Source of the DNA: Candidatus Saccharimonadota bacterium
GTDB taxonomy: Bacteria > Patescibacteriota > Saccharimonadia > Saccharimonadales > Saccharimonadaceae
Length of the DNA: 42,044 bases
Assembly: GCA_016290315.1 (NCBI GenBank)
Contig: JAEETK010000008.1
Location: forward strand, 1-42,044
Direction of reading: 5' to 3'
Below the pieces are notes generated by a model. That model was not told where the DNA came from. It saw nothing but the letters and a program-made list of their open reading frames with translations, and made no database searches. The stretch's first letter is position 1; each line of letters starts with the position of its first letter. The position numbers and the translations under genes were made by a program. Of the stretch, positions 1 through 7,989 are shown in pieces.

Positions 1-1147
1 TCATCCAAGGGCGCGTATCAAAGGGTTCTAGGTAGGATGGAACTTCTTCCTCGACTTCTCCTTCTGGAACCTCGTAGCTGTTGCCATTGAAGTAATAGGT
101 AATATGTCCAAATTTGACAGTTTCTGAGACGGCATACTGCTTCTTCCCTCGGCTAGCAAGATGCTTCGTGAGTGTATGTTTAAAGACCGGCGAGCCCACC
201 AAGACATGCTCTGGCACATGCAAGTCTTCGTTATACTCGGTCATGCCAGCAAAATATACGTCTGGACGCTTAACGCGATCAAAATGCGGAAAATCATTAT
301 AGGTGAAGGCCTGGGCCATTTCGATAGCGCGGTCAGCACGAAAATCGATATAAACTACCGCATCGCCGTCTTGAATTTTACCAATCGGCTCACCATCCTT
401 AGCAATCACAAAAGCGGGCATATATTGATCTTGCAGATCTTTTGTCTCCTTGCGGAAAGTTTCAATGGCCTCAGTGGCGCTTGCGAACTGGCGCCCTTCG
501 CCAAGCACGTGCGTATGCCACCCTTTCTCGACCATGCCCCAGTCATTTTCATAACGATCACAGGTAATTACCATACGGCCACCGCCAGAGGCAATCTTGT
601 AATCTGGGTCGCCCAGCTCGTGAACGAACTTCTCTAGACGCTGAATATATTTTGGCTCACTGTGCGGCGGCACGTCGCGGCCGTCAATCAAAGTGTGCAC
701 GCGAATGTGCTCAATGCCATCCTTTTGCGCTTGCGCCATCATTTTTTCAAGATGGGAGATATTTGAATGGACGTTGCCGTCGCTAAAAATTCCCATAAAA
801 TGCAAAGTTGAGTTGTTTTGATGAATCCGCTCGACTATATCGAGCCAAGTTTTTGTATTAAATATTTCACCCGTATTGACATCATTTTCAACAGCAGCCG
901 AACGTTGCAGGACGATTTCGCCGGCACCCATTGCATTGTGCCCAACTTCAGAGTTGCCCATGTCGCCCTTTGGTATGCCAACATATTCGCCCGCGGCGCC
1001 TAGCTTGGCGGTTGGGTATTTCTCCATTAACGAATGTAATGTTTCAAGATGTGCCTGCTTTACGGCGTTATACTTTTCATTGTCAGATAGGCCCACGCCA
1101 TCCATAACGACCAGTACTACTGGGCCTCTATAATTCAACTTGCTCAT
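1..1147 (-). CDS. gpmI: 2,3-bisphosphoglycerate-independent phosphoglycerate mutase, 3' part cut off by window edge
   Basis: The minus-strand frame runs open from the ATG at 1147 to base 1, giving 382 residues of an enzyme usually near 510. It interconverts 3- and 2-phosphoglycerate in lower glycolysis in the cytoplasm, using two metal ions and a phosphoserine intermediate. The N-terminus shows the alkaline-phosphatase-superfamily metal site (VVMDGVG, Asp16) and the catalytic-serine motif GNSEVGH with Ser66. Later segments (TLIDGRDVPP, GGGRM, DFRADRA) are typical of the inserted transferase domain. The C-terminal metal ligands lie outside the window. The start is supported by a TATACT box ending six bases upstream, so the mRNA is probably leaderless. 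It is divergent to nothing and lies downstream of the 1195-3937 pair on the same strand. Confidence 0.96.
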   Translation of the reverse strand, partial: MSKLNYRGPVVLVVMDGVGLSDNEKYNAVKQAHLETLHSLMEKYPTAKLGAAGEYVGIPKGDMGNSEVGHNAMGAGEIVLQRSAAVENDVNTGEIFNTKTWLDIVERIHQNNSTLHFMGIFSDGNVHSNISHLEKMMAQAQKDGIEHIRVHTLIDGRDVPPHSEPKYIQRLEKFVHELGDPDYKIASGGGRMVITCDRYENDWGMVEKGWHTHVLGEGRQFASATEAIETFRKETKDLQDQYMPAFVIAKDGEPIGKIQDGDAVVYIDFRADRAIEMAQAFTYNDFPHFDRVKRPDVYFAGMTEYNEDLHVPEHVLVGSPVFKHTLTKHLASRGKKQYAVSETVKFGHITYYFNGNSYEVPEGEVEEEVPSYLEPFDTRPWM

Positions 1148-1153
1148 GCTTAT

Positions 1154-1159
1154 AGTATA
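1154..1159 (-). promoter_or_regulatory. -10 box of gpmI (leaderless type)
   Basis: TATACT on the minus strand ends six bases before the gpmI ATG. A start site seven bases downstream would fall on the A of the start codon, so no Shine-Dalgarno leader is possible. Confidence 0.65.
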
Positions 1160-1194
1160 TCATCATCTACATTCAAGCAGCCCAAAGGCGCCGA

Positions 1195-2865
1195 TTATTG
1201 AATAATAATATTTGGGTTAAAGTATCCAACTGAACGCCTGTCAATATAACATGACCATAATAATTCTGGGTCCGCACCCTTCCCTTTATCTATATACAGA
1301 TAAATGTAGCCATCACTGATTTTGTATATAATTTTATGCGACTTTTTCTGCTCTTCCGTATAGCATATAGGATCATAAGATCTGGTACACGCTTCATTAT
1401 ACGCTTTGTCTAATAGTATTTTTTTAACATCGCGGGTCTTTGTTGGGGGAGCAAGAATATCATCAACGCTGTCGAGTATTTTCCCAGACTTAGTCATAGC
1501 AACCGTAAAGCCCTGACGGTTAATCGCCACTTTGTTTTCATCATATTCGCCGATATGCGGAGGTTGATTTCCTCCTGGCATGACAAACTGCGTCTTTCCA
1601 TTAATGGCCGCTCTCCTGAAAATGTCGCTAAAGTATTTTTTGTCCATACTATAAATGTCCATAGAAATACCGACAAAGCGCAAATTATTCCCATTACTCG
1701 CATAGATATCCGTAATAATATAGTGGAATTGTTTTGAGTCGTTACTCATTGCCACTCCCTTTTTCGCAACGTAGTCCTGTATGGACTTTTTAACCTGCTG
1801 AGCGGGTAAGCCCATTTCAGACAGATTCCCATTCAACTGTGTATCAATAAAATAATTATTTGCCTCAACGTTGTAAAAATTCGAGTACATAGTTGGGATT
1901 TCAGTGAAAAACGGATTGGAATCGTTGACGGAATCATTTTTATATAGAGATTCTTTTGAGCGATATTTTTTAAGATAGACTGCGTAACGTATGTTATCCT
2001 TCAATTCGATATTAACAACCTTATCATCCGCTATTTTTAACGCGGGCCCATAACTATTGAGGTAAAAGGCTTTGTCGCCAGCGAGATAGGCTTGAATCGT
2101 GTTATATATTACGTTCTCTATGTTCGCCAATTGCTCATCGTAACTAGTAAGGCGAGCTTGGATTTCTTCGGCCGATTGCGTGATGCGACTACCCATTACC
2201 CAACATCCCGACGGATCTTTACATGACTGAACAACTTTTAATAGGTCCCTGTCGTGCTTTGCGCTAAATTTAATCGATGAAACCAAACTCGTATAAAAAC
2301 TATTGTAGAATATCGGTACATAATTAATACCTTCAGGGAAAAGGTCATCAAAACTAAGCTCGTCACCAGTATTAAGATCGAACGTGAGATATCTTTCGAC
2401 TAGCTCATCTATGCCATTAACGTTATGATACTGACGCGCAACGATAGATAAAACATTAAAATAGTTTGCTTTTACACTAAAGTCCGCAAATCTTTCGGAA
2501 TTCAACTTCCGAAGTTCGGAGGCTACAGCTTTTATGCGGTCATTTATCTTTTCCTCGACCGCCGCATCCTTTAGGCCGGAAATCTGAAGAATCCCCTTAA
2601 CGAGACCGAACGTATTCTCGGAAAAGGTAATCTGGTTTGGCTTATAGGTACCATAGTAGTCTAAGTCATCGACCGTATCATTAGCTTTGGCGATTTTGTC
2701 GTCAGAATACTTATAAGCATCAGCAACCTCGTCCACGCGGACAACTATCGGCTCAGGCTTATTGCGTAAAGCCAAGACAATTGCACCGCCGATAAGCAGA
2801 GCCCAGACCACAAAACCAATACCAATGACGGCAGCTGTTTTCTTTTTGCTATTTTGCTGGGACAT
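1195..2865 (-). CDS. Membrane-anchored RsiV/PdaC-like (DUF4163/DUF3298) protein
   Basis: 556 residues with a short basic cytoplasmic tail, one membrane segment (about residues 12-33) and a large outside domain. The region around residues 75-160 matches the pattern of the DUF4163/DUF3298 pair known from the anti-sigma factor RsiV and deacetylase PdaC: an ISGLKD...INDRI segment, then YLTFDLNTG followed by LSFDDLF. I see no catalytic deacetylase motifs after it. The remaining 350 residues resemble nothing I recognise. The start overlaps the end of the PstS-like gene by 17 bases, so the two are translationally coupled. A role in sensing or binding an envelope ligand is inference; no sigma factor gene is adjacent. 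Confidence 0.6.
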   Translation of the reverse strand: MSQQNSKKKTAAVIGIGFVVWALLIGGAIVLALRNKPEPIVVRVDEVADAYKYSDDKIAKANDTVDDLDYYGTYKPNQITFSENTFGLVKGILQISGLKDAAVEEKINDRIKAVASELRKLNSERFADFSVKANYFNVLSIVARQYHNVNGIDELVERYLTFDLNTGDELSFDDLFPEGINYVPIFYNSFYTSLVSSIKFSAKHDRDLLKVVQSCKDPSGCWVMGSRITQSAEEIQARLTSYDEQLANIENVIYNTIQAYLAGDKAFYLNSYGPALKIADDKVVNIELKDNIRYAVYLKKYRSKESLYKNDSVNDSNPFFTEIPTMYSNFYNVEANNYFIDTQLNGNLSEMGLPAQQVKKSIQDYVAKKGVAMSNDSKQFHYIITDIYASNGNNLRFVGISMDIYSMDKKYFSDIFRRAAINGKTQFVMPGGNQPPHIGEYDENKVAINRQGFTVAMTKSGKILDSVDDILAPPTKTRDVKKILLDKAYNEACTRSYDPICYTEEQKKSHKIIYKISDGYIYLYIDKGKGADPELLWSCYIDRRSVGYFNPNIIIQ

Positions 2866-3937
2866 AACCTGCCTCGCTAGCCACTTTTTGGCCGCGCTGA
2901 GATAGCATCGCTTTTTTAAGTTCAGTTACATGTTCATTAGTTTCGCCTTTGCGGGTGACGACATAATAAGCAGAAAGGATAGGATATTTTTCATTTTGGA
3001 TAGTCTCGTAGGTTGGTTTAATTCCATTAACGGCGATATACTTTAGGTTTTCATTGTAATACATTGTATTTATATAGTAATAAAAGCCAAAGCCGATGGA
3101 ATTAATGCCATTATCGTAAGATGCGACATAGTCAACAATACCGGACATAGTGAGCTCAACAGATTCTTTAACGGTCGGAATTTTTACGGTTTTTCCCTTC
3201 ATAACAAGATTGTAGAGTCCAGTCTGAGAGCCAGAATTCTCTGGACGCTGGTAAGCAATAATGTCAGCATCGTTGCCGCCGAGATCTTTCCAGTTAGTGA
3301 TTTCACCCGTATAGATTTTGACGAGGTCATCAAATTTAATGCTATTGACTGGATTATCTTTATTGACAAAGAAAACGAAGCCCTCATTTACAACCTTAGT
3401 AACCTCAAGCTCGACATTCTTCTCTTTTGCAAGAGCAAGCTCATCTTTGCTTGGTTCCGTGACAACGATTAAGTCAGTCTCTTTATTAATTAGCTTGACA
3501 TAGCCGGGATGCGTATTGGAATATTCAATACCGAGATCTTTAGTAGTCTTGCCGGTGAAGTTCTTTACGAATGCGTCCGTGAGCGGTTGCGTGGCAAGAG
3601 AAGCATCAATGCGTGGGAGCGTGTCTTTGGTAAAGAGAATTTCGTCAGAATCAGCCTTAGGGCTCTCATCCTCTTTCGGTTGATTTTCTTTAACTATAAC
3701 AGTTTCTGGTTTTTGCGATAGTTTTATTGCAAAATACACACCAACGACAGAACCAATTGCTAGAATAATCAATAGTATGGGGATGAAGGGAAACTTTTTC
3801 TTTGGTTGGGGCGTGTCGGACGAGGATTCTTTCTTAGCTTCGTCGGATGGGGGCGTCCCTTTTTTTGGCTCCTCTGGAGTCTGTTCTGCATTGTCATCAA
3901 TTTTAATATCCTTGTCGGGATTATCTTCTTTGTTCAT
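2849..3937 (-). CDS. Membrane-anchored PstS-like substrate-binding protein
   Basis: 362 residues: a hydrophilic Pro/Lys/Glu-rich N-terminal tail (1-48), one membrane segment (about 50-71), then a periplasmic-binding-protein fold. The domain has features of PstS-like proteins: an early IDASLATQPLTDAFVKNF segment, a hinge segment with ITNWKDLGG, and an ENSGSQTG motif where PstS proteins have their phosphate-binding Arg/Ser/Gly/Thr. The usual lipobox is absent and a signal anchor replaces it. No ABC permease or ATPase genes are next to it, so a transport role is unproven; a receptor or scavenging role is as likely. The start has an AAGGA ribosome site and a short leader. Confidence 0.75.
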   Translation of the reverse strand: MNKEDNPDKDIKIDDNAEQTPEEPKKGTPPSDEAKKESSSDTPQPKKKFPFIPILLIILAIGSVVGVYFAIKLSQKPETVIVKENQPKEDESPKADSDEILFTKDTLPRIDASLATQPLTDAFVKNFTGKTTKDLGIEYSNTHPGYVKLINKETDLIVVTEPSKDELALAKEKNVELEVTKVVNEGFVFFVNKDNPVNSIKFDDLVKIYTGEITNWKDLGGNDADIIAYQRPENSGSQTGLYNLVMKGKTVKIPTVKESVELTMSGIVDYVASYDNGINSIGFGFYYYINTMYYNENLKYIAVNGIKPTYETIQNEKYPILSAYYVVTRKGETNEHVTELKKAMLSQRGQKVASEAGYVPAK

Positions 3938-3965
3938 ATTTCCTTTTTAGCATTAGCTTTTCTTA

Positions 3966-3971
3966 ATTTTA
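3966..3971 (-). promoter_or_regulatory. Extended -10 box for the PstS-like gene
   Basis: TGC-TAAAAT on the minus strand. The predicted start near 3959 leaves a leader of about 20 bases containing AAGGA before the ATG at 3937. No good -35 is visible. Confidence 0.5.
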
Positions 3972-3996
3972 GCATAGCTTCAGCATTGGCCATGTA

Positions 3997-4025
3997 TTGA
4001 CTTTTTTGCGATTTTGTGCTATAAT
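3997..4025 (+). promoter_or_regulatory. Near-consensus promoter of the YrdC-family gene
   Basis: TTGACT, a 17-base spacer, and TATAAT preceded by TGC (extended -10). Transcription should begin near 4032, which decides for the ATG at 4035 as start codon and excludes any start inside the -10 box. Confidence 0.8.
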
Positions 4026-4034
4026 GGGATGGTT

Positions 4035-4625
4035 ATGAGGTATGTTTCGCAAAAGAGAATAGAGGATGCTAAAAAGGCCCTAAACAGGGGTGACGTTTTG
4101 GCCGTTCCAACCGAAAACTTCTACGGTTTAACTGTAAAATTAGACAATACGGCAGCCATCCGTAAACTATTAGACATTAAAAATCGCCAAATTGATAGTG
4201 CAAAAATCCTAACATTATTAGTTGCCGATGTGGATGACATCAAGAAATATGCATCCATCGACCGCAAGACGCTCAATATGGCACGACATTATTTTCCTGG
4301 CGAACTTACCTTAATCCTGCCGAAACATCGCACGCTAAAGCATCCTTATTTTGACCATTTCGAAACAGTCGGAGTTAGAATCCCCGAACATAAATACTTA
4401 TTAGAGCTCGTACGTACGACTGGACCACTGCTAGTCATAGGCGCAGCTCCTCACGGCGAGGCGCCTTGCCGTAGCGGCAAGCATGTCGCAGAAGTATTTC
4501 CAAAGGTTGATTGTATTGTCGAAGGCGAGTCGGACGGTAATATTCCGCCCACAGTAATAGACTGGACAGAGAGCGAACCGATGCCGATTCGCCAAGGCGG
4601 CCTATTAATTGTGCGGTATGCCTAG
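4035..4625 (+). CDS. tsaC: YrdC/Sua5-family threonylcarbamoyl-AMP synthase
   Basis: 196 residues from the chosen ATG, the usual size of the single YrdC domain. The family makes threonylcarbamoyl-AMP from threonine, bicarbonate and ATP for the t6A modification of ANN-decoding tRNAs. The motif AVPTENFYGLTVKL near residue 24 corresponds to the family's PTET.YGL nucleotide-binding motif, followed by the conserved pattern FPGELTLILP and GVRIPEH. The usual SAN.SG motif is replaced by a less canonical GAAPHGEAP segment, so YciO-type relatives of unclear function remain possible. The longer frame starts from a TTG that lies within the promoter and can be excluded. It converges with the next gene, with one base between the stops. 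Confidence 0.85.
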   Translation: MRYVSQKRIEDAKKALNRGDVLAVPTENFYGLTVKLDNTAAIRKLLDIKNRQIDSAKILTLLVADVDDIKKYASIDRKTLNMARHYFPGELTLILPKHRTLKHPYFDHFETVGVRIPEHKYLLELVRTTGPLLVIGAAPHGEAPCRSGKHVAEVFPKVDCIVEGESDGNIPPTVIDWTESEPMPIRQGGLLIVRYA

Positions 4626-4626
4626 A

Positions 4627-5244
4627 CTATAACTTTACAACTACAGAATCGTCTTTTAGTTTTTTATCTTTTAGCCGCGGACTCTGTTCGTATATTAGCC
4701 GACAAACATGCGTGGCAGCCTCTTTGTCGCTGCTTAGACTAAAATGGCTCGTGCGATTGAAGCAATCCTCGACGACGAGCATTTTGCCGTCTGTGTTATG
4801 AGCATCGCCCGTTACATACGAATTCGTAATATCCTCCAGACGCATGATAGTACTAGGATTATCTAGGTCAACAACATACTTGTAGTTAAAGCGAAATCCA
4901 TCATGTTCGTACACGGCCTTGCCTTTGGCGACCTCATTGATAACTTCCGTTAATTGTTTTACGTCCTTAAAAACACGGAAAACTGGATCATTCATTACGA
5001 CACTATCGTTGATGGCTGGAGCAATAAAGCGTTTCCAAATAATAAAATAATCAACGATGAAGCTTGCTATTACGCCGATTGCTAGTAACACAATAGCAAC
5101 AGCCAGTTGCTTCATTGCACCTGGTACGGCGCAAAACGTGAGTAAAAATATCGACGGCATAATTAGCATCGTTAAGGCATACGAAAAGATTTCTTTCCGA
5201 TGGTTTGATCTGATTTTTTTAATAATATCTTGCTCGGTATACAT
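4627..5244 (-). CDS. Uncharacterised two-TM membrane protein
   Basis: 205 residues. Two adjacent hydrophobic helices (about 19-40 and 46-70) are followed by a cytoplasmic-type soluble region of about 130 residues with alternating strands and a final amphipathic helix, an arrangement reminiscent of bacterial PH-like domain proteins. That resemblance is only by pattern and I do not assign a function. The protein ends in a Lys-rich tail. The gene is a single unit with a leaderless-type promoter, directly downstream of the predicted non-coding RNA and convergent with the YrdC-family gene. Confidence 0.7.
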   Translation of the reverse strand: MYTEQDIIKKIRSNHRKEIFSYALTMLIMPSIFLLTFCAVPGAMKQLAVAIVLLAIGVIASFIVDYFIIWKRFIAPAINDSVVMNDPVFRVFKDVKQLTEVINEVAKGKAVYEHDGFRFNYKYVVDLDNPSTIMRLEDITNSYVTGDAHNTDGKMLVVEDCFNRTSHFSLSSDKEAATHVCRLIYEQSPRLKDKKLKDDSVVVKL

Positions 5245-5250
5245 AAGCTA

Positions 5251-5256
5251 ATTATA
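5251..5256 (-). promoter_or_regulatory. -10 box for the 5244 membrane-protein gene (leaderless type)
   Basis: TATAAT ends exactly six bases before the ATG at 5244. The 15-base string from -10 to ATG is identical to that in front of the gene starting at 11334. Confidence 0.7.
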
Positions 5257-5292
5257 TAACAAGTGCCCGTTAGCTACGATTGTCTTCGCCGT

Positions 5293-5322
5293 AAAAAGAA
5301 CCGAATTGCTTCGGTTCTTTTT
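5293..5322. terminator. Strong bidirectional intrinsic terminator
   Basis: A perfect 13-base inverted repeat (5293-5305 and 5310-5322) with a four-base loop has A5 on one flank and T5 on the other. It ends the predicted small RNA and any obg read-through on the minus strand. Confidence 0.85.
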
Positions 5323-5438
5323 CGCTGTTACGCGCCCACCCAGGGGCACATTGGTTTGTTTTAATCCGCTGTTTATTTTTGTTTCTAGTCTCCACACTTT
5401 CCACATTTTCAGTGGAACCCCGTGAAGCGTACCAGCTT
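5293..5438 (-). ncRNA. Candidate structured small RNA downstream of obg
   Basis: A promoter (5445-5473) predicts a start near 5438 and a perfect hairpin with a U tract ends the unit at 5293, giving about 145 nt. Reading the minus strand, bases 5436-5427 pair with 5333-5324 in nine of ten positions, closing the molecule. Inside, 5426-5422 pairs with 5395-5391 and, after a small internal loop of four G opposite AGT, 5417-5412 pairs perfectly with 5404-5399 around a seven-base loop. An A-rich stretch of about 40 bases follows, then a short G-C hairpin (5347-5344 with 5337-5334) abutting the closing helix. It lacks the SRP RNA tetraloop domain and any tmRNA or tRNA ends. A 67-codon frame crosses it, but that frame runs through the terminator hairpin and has no ribosome site. 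Confidence 0.6.
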
Positions 5439-5444
5439 GAATCT

Positions 5445-5473
5445 ATTAAAGCAATTTTAAGCATAAACGTCAA
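5445..5473 (-). promoter_or_regulatory. Promoter of the candidate small RNA
   Basis: TTGACG (5473-5468), a 17-base spacer, and TTTAAT (5450-5445) on the minus strand, entirely within the gap after obg. The predicted start coincides with the first base of the closing helix. Confidence 0.6.
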
Positions 5474-5509
5474 TGGGTTTGCGGCAAAAAGATGTTGTAT
5501 TTTTTACCG

Positions 5510-6673
5510 CTAATCGTCAAATTCGCTGAATTCATCTTCCGCGTCTGCCATCGAGTCAAGCGTAATAATCGTGTTGTGATCACCTTTTTGATAACGCTCG
5601 TGGCGTGGGCGATGCTTGCGCTCGGTTTGTTCTAGCGTGATTACTGGAATATCTTCAACTTCTTCTTCGACATCTTGCGCGGCTTCCACTTTGGATGCCT
5701 CGATTATTTGCCACAACTCACGCAATACTTCCGTAAGACCTTGATGGGCGGAAGCGGAGATTTTCATGATCTTCGCATTAGGATTTCGATCCAAAATGGA
5801 TTTCATCTGCATTCCGACAATTTCGTTATCAACGCCTTCAGTCTTGGTAAGAACGACTAGTTCTGGACGCTCGGCAAGCTCGGCAGAATAATTAGCAAGC
5901 TCTGCGCGGATATCCGCGTAGGCCTTGCCGGCGTCATCATTGTAGACATCTATCAGATGAAGTAGTACCTTCGTACGCTCAACATGGCGCAAGAAACGAT
6001 CGCCAAGGCCTTTACCTTCAGATGCACCCTCAATTAGCCCTGGAATATCTGCTATCAAAATACCATGGTCGTCGATTTTGGCAACACCGAGATTTGGCGT
6101 AATAGTAGTAAATGGATAATCGGCAATTTCGGGGGTAGCATTGCTGACTACGGAAAGAAAAGTAGACTTGCCGGCATTCGGAAAGCCGATTAGACCAACA
6201 TCGGCCAAGAGTTTTAGTTCTAACTCGGCATCGAAGGCCTCACCGGGATTACCGAGCTCGGCAATCTTTGGAACTTGGCGCGTACTGGAGCGAAAATGCC
6301 AGTTGCCATAACCGCCATCACCACCATGCGCAACAATTGCGCGCTCTTCGTCGCGAGTGAGATCGGCTACTACTTCACCGTCACGTTTAACAACTGTGCC
6401 AATTGGTACTTTTACGATTAAATCTTTGCCGGATTTGCCAGAGGATTTCTGACCAGAGCCAGCTTTGCCGTCTTCGGCGATTAGTTTCGGCTGGAAACGA
6501 AAGTCTATTAGAGTGTCGCAATCTTTACTGGCAACAAAAACCACGTCGCCACCCTTGCCACCATCACCACCGTCTGGGCCTCCCTTTGGAATATAGATTT
6601 CATGGCGAAAAGAAATTGCGCCATTCCCGCCCTTGCCGGCTTTAATATAAACTTTCGCTGTATCAACAAACAT
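5510..6673 (-). CDS. obg: Obg-family ribosome-associated GTPase
   Basis: 387 residues. The Gly-rich Obg fold occupies residues 1-158 (GGNGAISFRHE, GGPDGGDGGKGG). The G domain has G1 GFPNAGKST, a DYPFTT switch, G3 DIPGLIEGA and a G4 of TKTE in place of the usual NKxD. The family binds the 50S subunit and couples GTP to ribosome maturation and growth control. After the G domain there is only an acidic, low-complexity tail of about 60 residues and no recognisable OCT/TGS domain. The -10 box ends nine bases before the ATG, so the leader is at most a few bases. A separate small-RNA unit follows. Confidence 0.95.
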   Translation of the reverse strand: MFVDTAKVYIKAGKGGNGAISFRHEIYIPKGGPDGGDGGKGGDVVFVASKDCDTLIDFRFQPKLIAEDGKAGSGQKSSGKSGKDLIVKVPIGTVVKRDGEVVADLTRDEERAIVAHGGDGGYGNWHFRSSTRQVPKIAELGNPGEAFDAELELKLLADVGLIGFPNAGKSTFLSVVSNATPEIADYPFTTITPNLGVAKIDDHGILIADIPGLIEGASEGKGLGDRFLRHVERTKVLLHLIDVYNDDAGKAYADIRAELANYSAELAERPELVVLTKTEGVDNEIVGMQMKSILDRNPNAKIMKISASAHQGLTEVLRELWQIIEASKVEAAQDVEEEVEDIPVITLEQTERKHRPRHERYQKGDHNTIITLDSMADAEDEFSEFDD

Positions 6674-6682
6674 AATGTTTAT

Positions 6683-6688
6683 ATTTTA
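6683..6688 (-). promoter_or_regulatory. -10 box of obg
   Basis: TAAAAT preceded by TGT, ending nine bases before the ATG. It implies a leader of only two or three bases. Confidence 0.55.
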
Positions 6689-6722
6689 ACATATTTTGCA
6701 CTCTTTATCAAAGTGCGGCGGA

Positions 6723-7892
6723 CTATTTGTGTTCGTAAATATAGTTATATTTGAGAGCGTCAGACCAATTCATCGTTGACTGATAAACGTGATTAAACAT
6801 ACCGTTTGGTCCAGCATAGTTCATCTCTTGAATAGTAATAGATTTTCCTGGATCAACACCTACGACGATGCCAACGTGGCCATAATATCCGCCCATAGAC
6901 TGCATCACGGCGCCGTATTGTGGTGTACGGCCGGTCTTATAAGAACCGCCAAGAGTATAAAGCCAGGAGCTAGCATTGCCAATAGCGCCCTTTGGAAGCC
7001 AGTAATTAGATGGCATATTATTGCGACGCCAATACCACGCAAACCAGGTACAGTTGCCAAAAGCGCCAGGGTTGCCCTGCCCAGAAGTCTTGTAGTATAC
7101 CGAACTCCAATAGGCATAGCTACCAACTTCGACCATATTATGACGATCACCAGAGTCGCCAGAGTATGAATAGTTATAAGTGGGCCTATAGGTCGTTACG
7201 GGTTTTGGCGCGACATATTCCGGACGCTCTTTTTCGGGAAGCGTACCGCCCGGGAGCAATACCAAGGAGCCAACCGTCAATTCTGAATCTTCAAGGTCGT
7301 TGCGAGAAATCATCTCCTCTTTATTGGCCTGATATTTCTTCACGATGCCGTCGATTGTATCGCCTTTTTTGACCTTATAGACGATGCCAGGAACGCTTGG
7401 GAGATATAAAGTAGCACCCTCTTTGAGGGCTTCGGTTTTGAGACCATTGCTCCAGCGAACCTGATTCTTGGTCACATTTACAAGATTATACTTCACAAGG
7501 ATGGCAGTAATCGTCTCATTGGCAATTACGGTGTGCTTAATGACGCCGCGCGAATAGCTGGAGGTGTCGATAATGTTTGGTTTATCAATAATTTGACTAC
7601 TGGTGGTATCGGTAGTACCAGTAGTCTCATAGAGAGTGTTGACCGTAACGTAGCTCTCGTTGATAGTCGTAGTTGACGGAAGCGAAACTGAACTAGCAAT
7701 ATTGGCAACCGTATAAGATTCGGAAACTTGGTCGGACGTAATCTTAAAATCCGAATTGCCAAAATTAGCCGCAATCGGCGTACGAATCGTCTCGTCCGTC
7801 GTGCGCGAACCATAAATCATTACACCTAGAATCACCGCGAAAGCAATTGTGTATGGTAATAATTTCGTAATTAAAAGTTGGAATCTTTTCAT
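6723..7892 (-). CDS. Secreted LysM-LysM-CHAP peptidoglycan hydrolase
   Basis: 389 residues: a membrane/signal segment (about 10-28), a Ser/Thr-rich linker, two LysM modules (about 118-165 and 171-215), a Pro/Tyr-rich linker, then a C-terminal CHAP domain. CHAP domains are papain-like amidases or endopeptidases that cut peptidoglycan stem peptides. The catalytic Cys281 sits in GNCTWFAWYW and His339 in YYGHVGIVVG. LysM binds glycan, so the protein acts at the cell wall. It has its own promoter with a leader of about 70 bases carrying a hairpin, unlike most genes here, and follows mltG on the same strand, suggesting a small wall-remodelling neighbourhood. Confidence 0.9.
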   Translation of the reverse strand: MKRFQLLITKLLPYTIAFAVILGVMIYGSRTTDETIRTPIAANFGNSDFKITSDQVSESYTVANIASSVSLPSTTTINESYVTVNTLYETTGTTDTTSSQIIDKPNIIDTSSYSRGVIKHTVIANETITAILVKYNLVNVTKNQVRWSNGLKTEALKEGATLYLPSVPGIVYKVKKGDTIDGIVKKYQANKEEMISRNDLEDSELTVGSLVLLPGGTLPEKERPEYVAPKPVTTYRPTYNYSYSGDSGDRHNMVEVGSYAYWSSVYYKTSGQGNPGAFGNCTWFAWYWRRNNMPSNYWLPKGAIGNASSWLYTLGGSYKTGRTPQYGAVMQSMGGYYGHVGIVVGVDPGKSITIQEMNYAGPNGMFNHVYQSTMNWSDALKYNYIYEHK

Positions 7893-7928
7893 AACTAAAC
7901 GACACTACCCCCCACCGTAGCGAGCCTA

Positions 7929-7955
7929 AGCTGGCATAATATGCTTATGCTAGCT
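7929..7955 (-). promoter_or_regulatory. 5' leader hairpin upstream of the LysM-CHAP gene
   Basis: Two 11-base arms (7945-7955 and 7929-7939) pair with one mismatch around a five-base loop, starting about seven bases after the predicted transcription start. There is no U tract, so it is not a simple terminator. It could be an mRNA-stability stem, a protein-binding site or an operator. Confidence 0.45.
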
Positions 7956-7968
7956 AAAAGCCTCTTCT

Positions 7969-7974
7969 ATTATA
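7969..7974 (-). promoter_or_regulatory. -10 box of the LysM-CHAP gene
   Basis: TATAAT on the minus strand, with transcription expected near 7962. The leader is about 70 bases, one of the longest in the window. Confidence 0.6.
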
Positions 7975-7989
7975 CCATAGTACTTATTA

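Noticed and set aside
5270-5473. 67-codon open frame on the minus strand
   Set aside because: It runs through the perfect terminator hairpin, has no ribosome site or leaderless promoter at its start, and overlaps the candidate small RNA; more likely chance.
6905-7372. Plus- and minus-strand frames within the LysM-CHAP gene
   Set aside because: The annotated frame contains intact CHAP and LysM motifs; the others are shadows.
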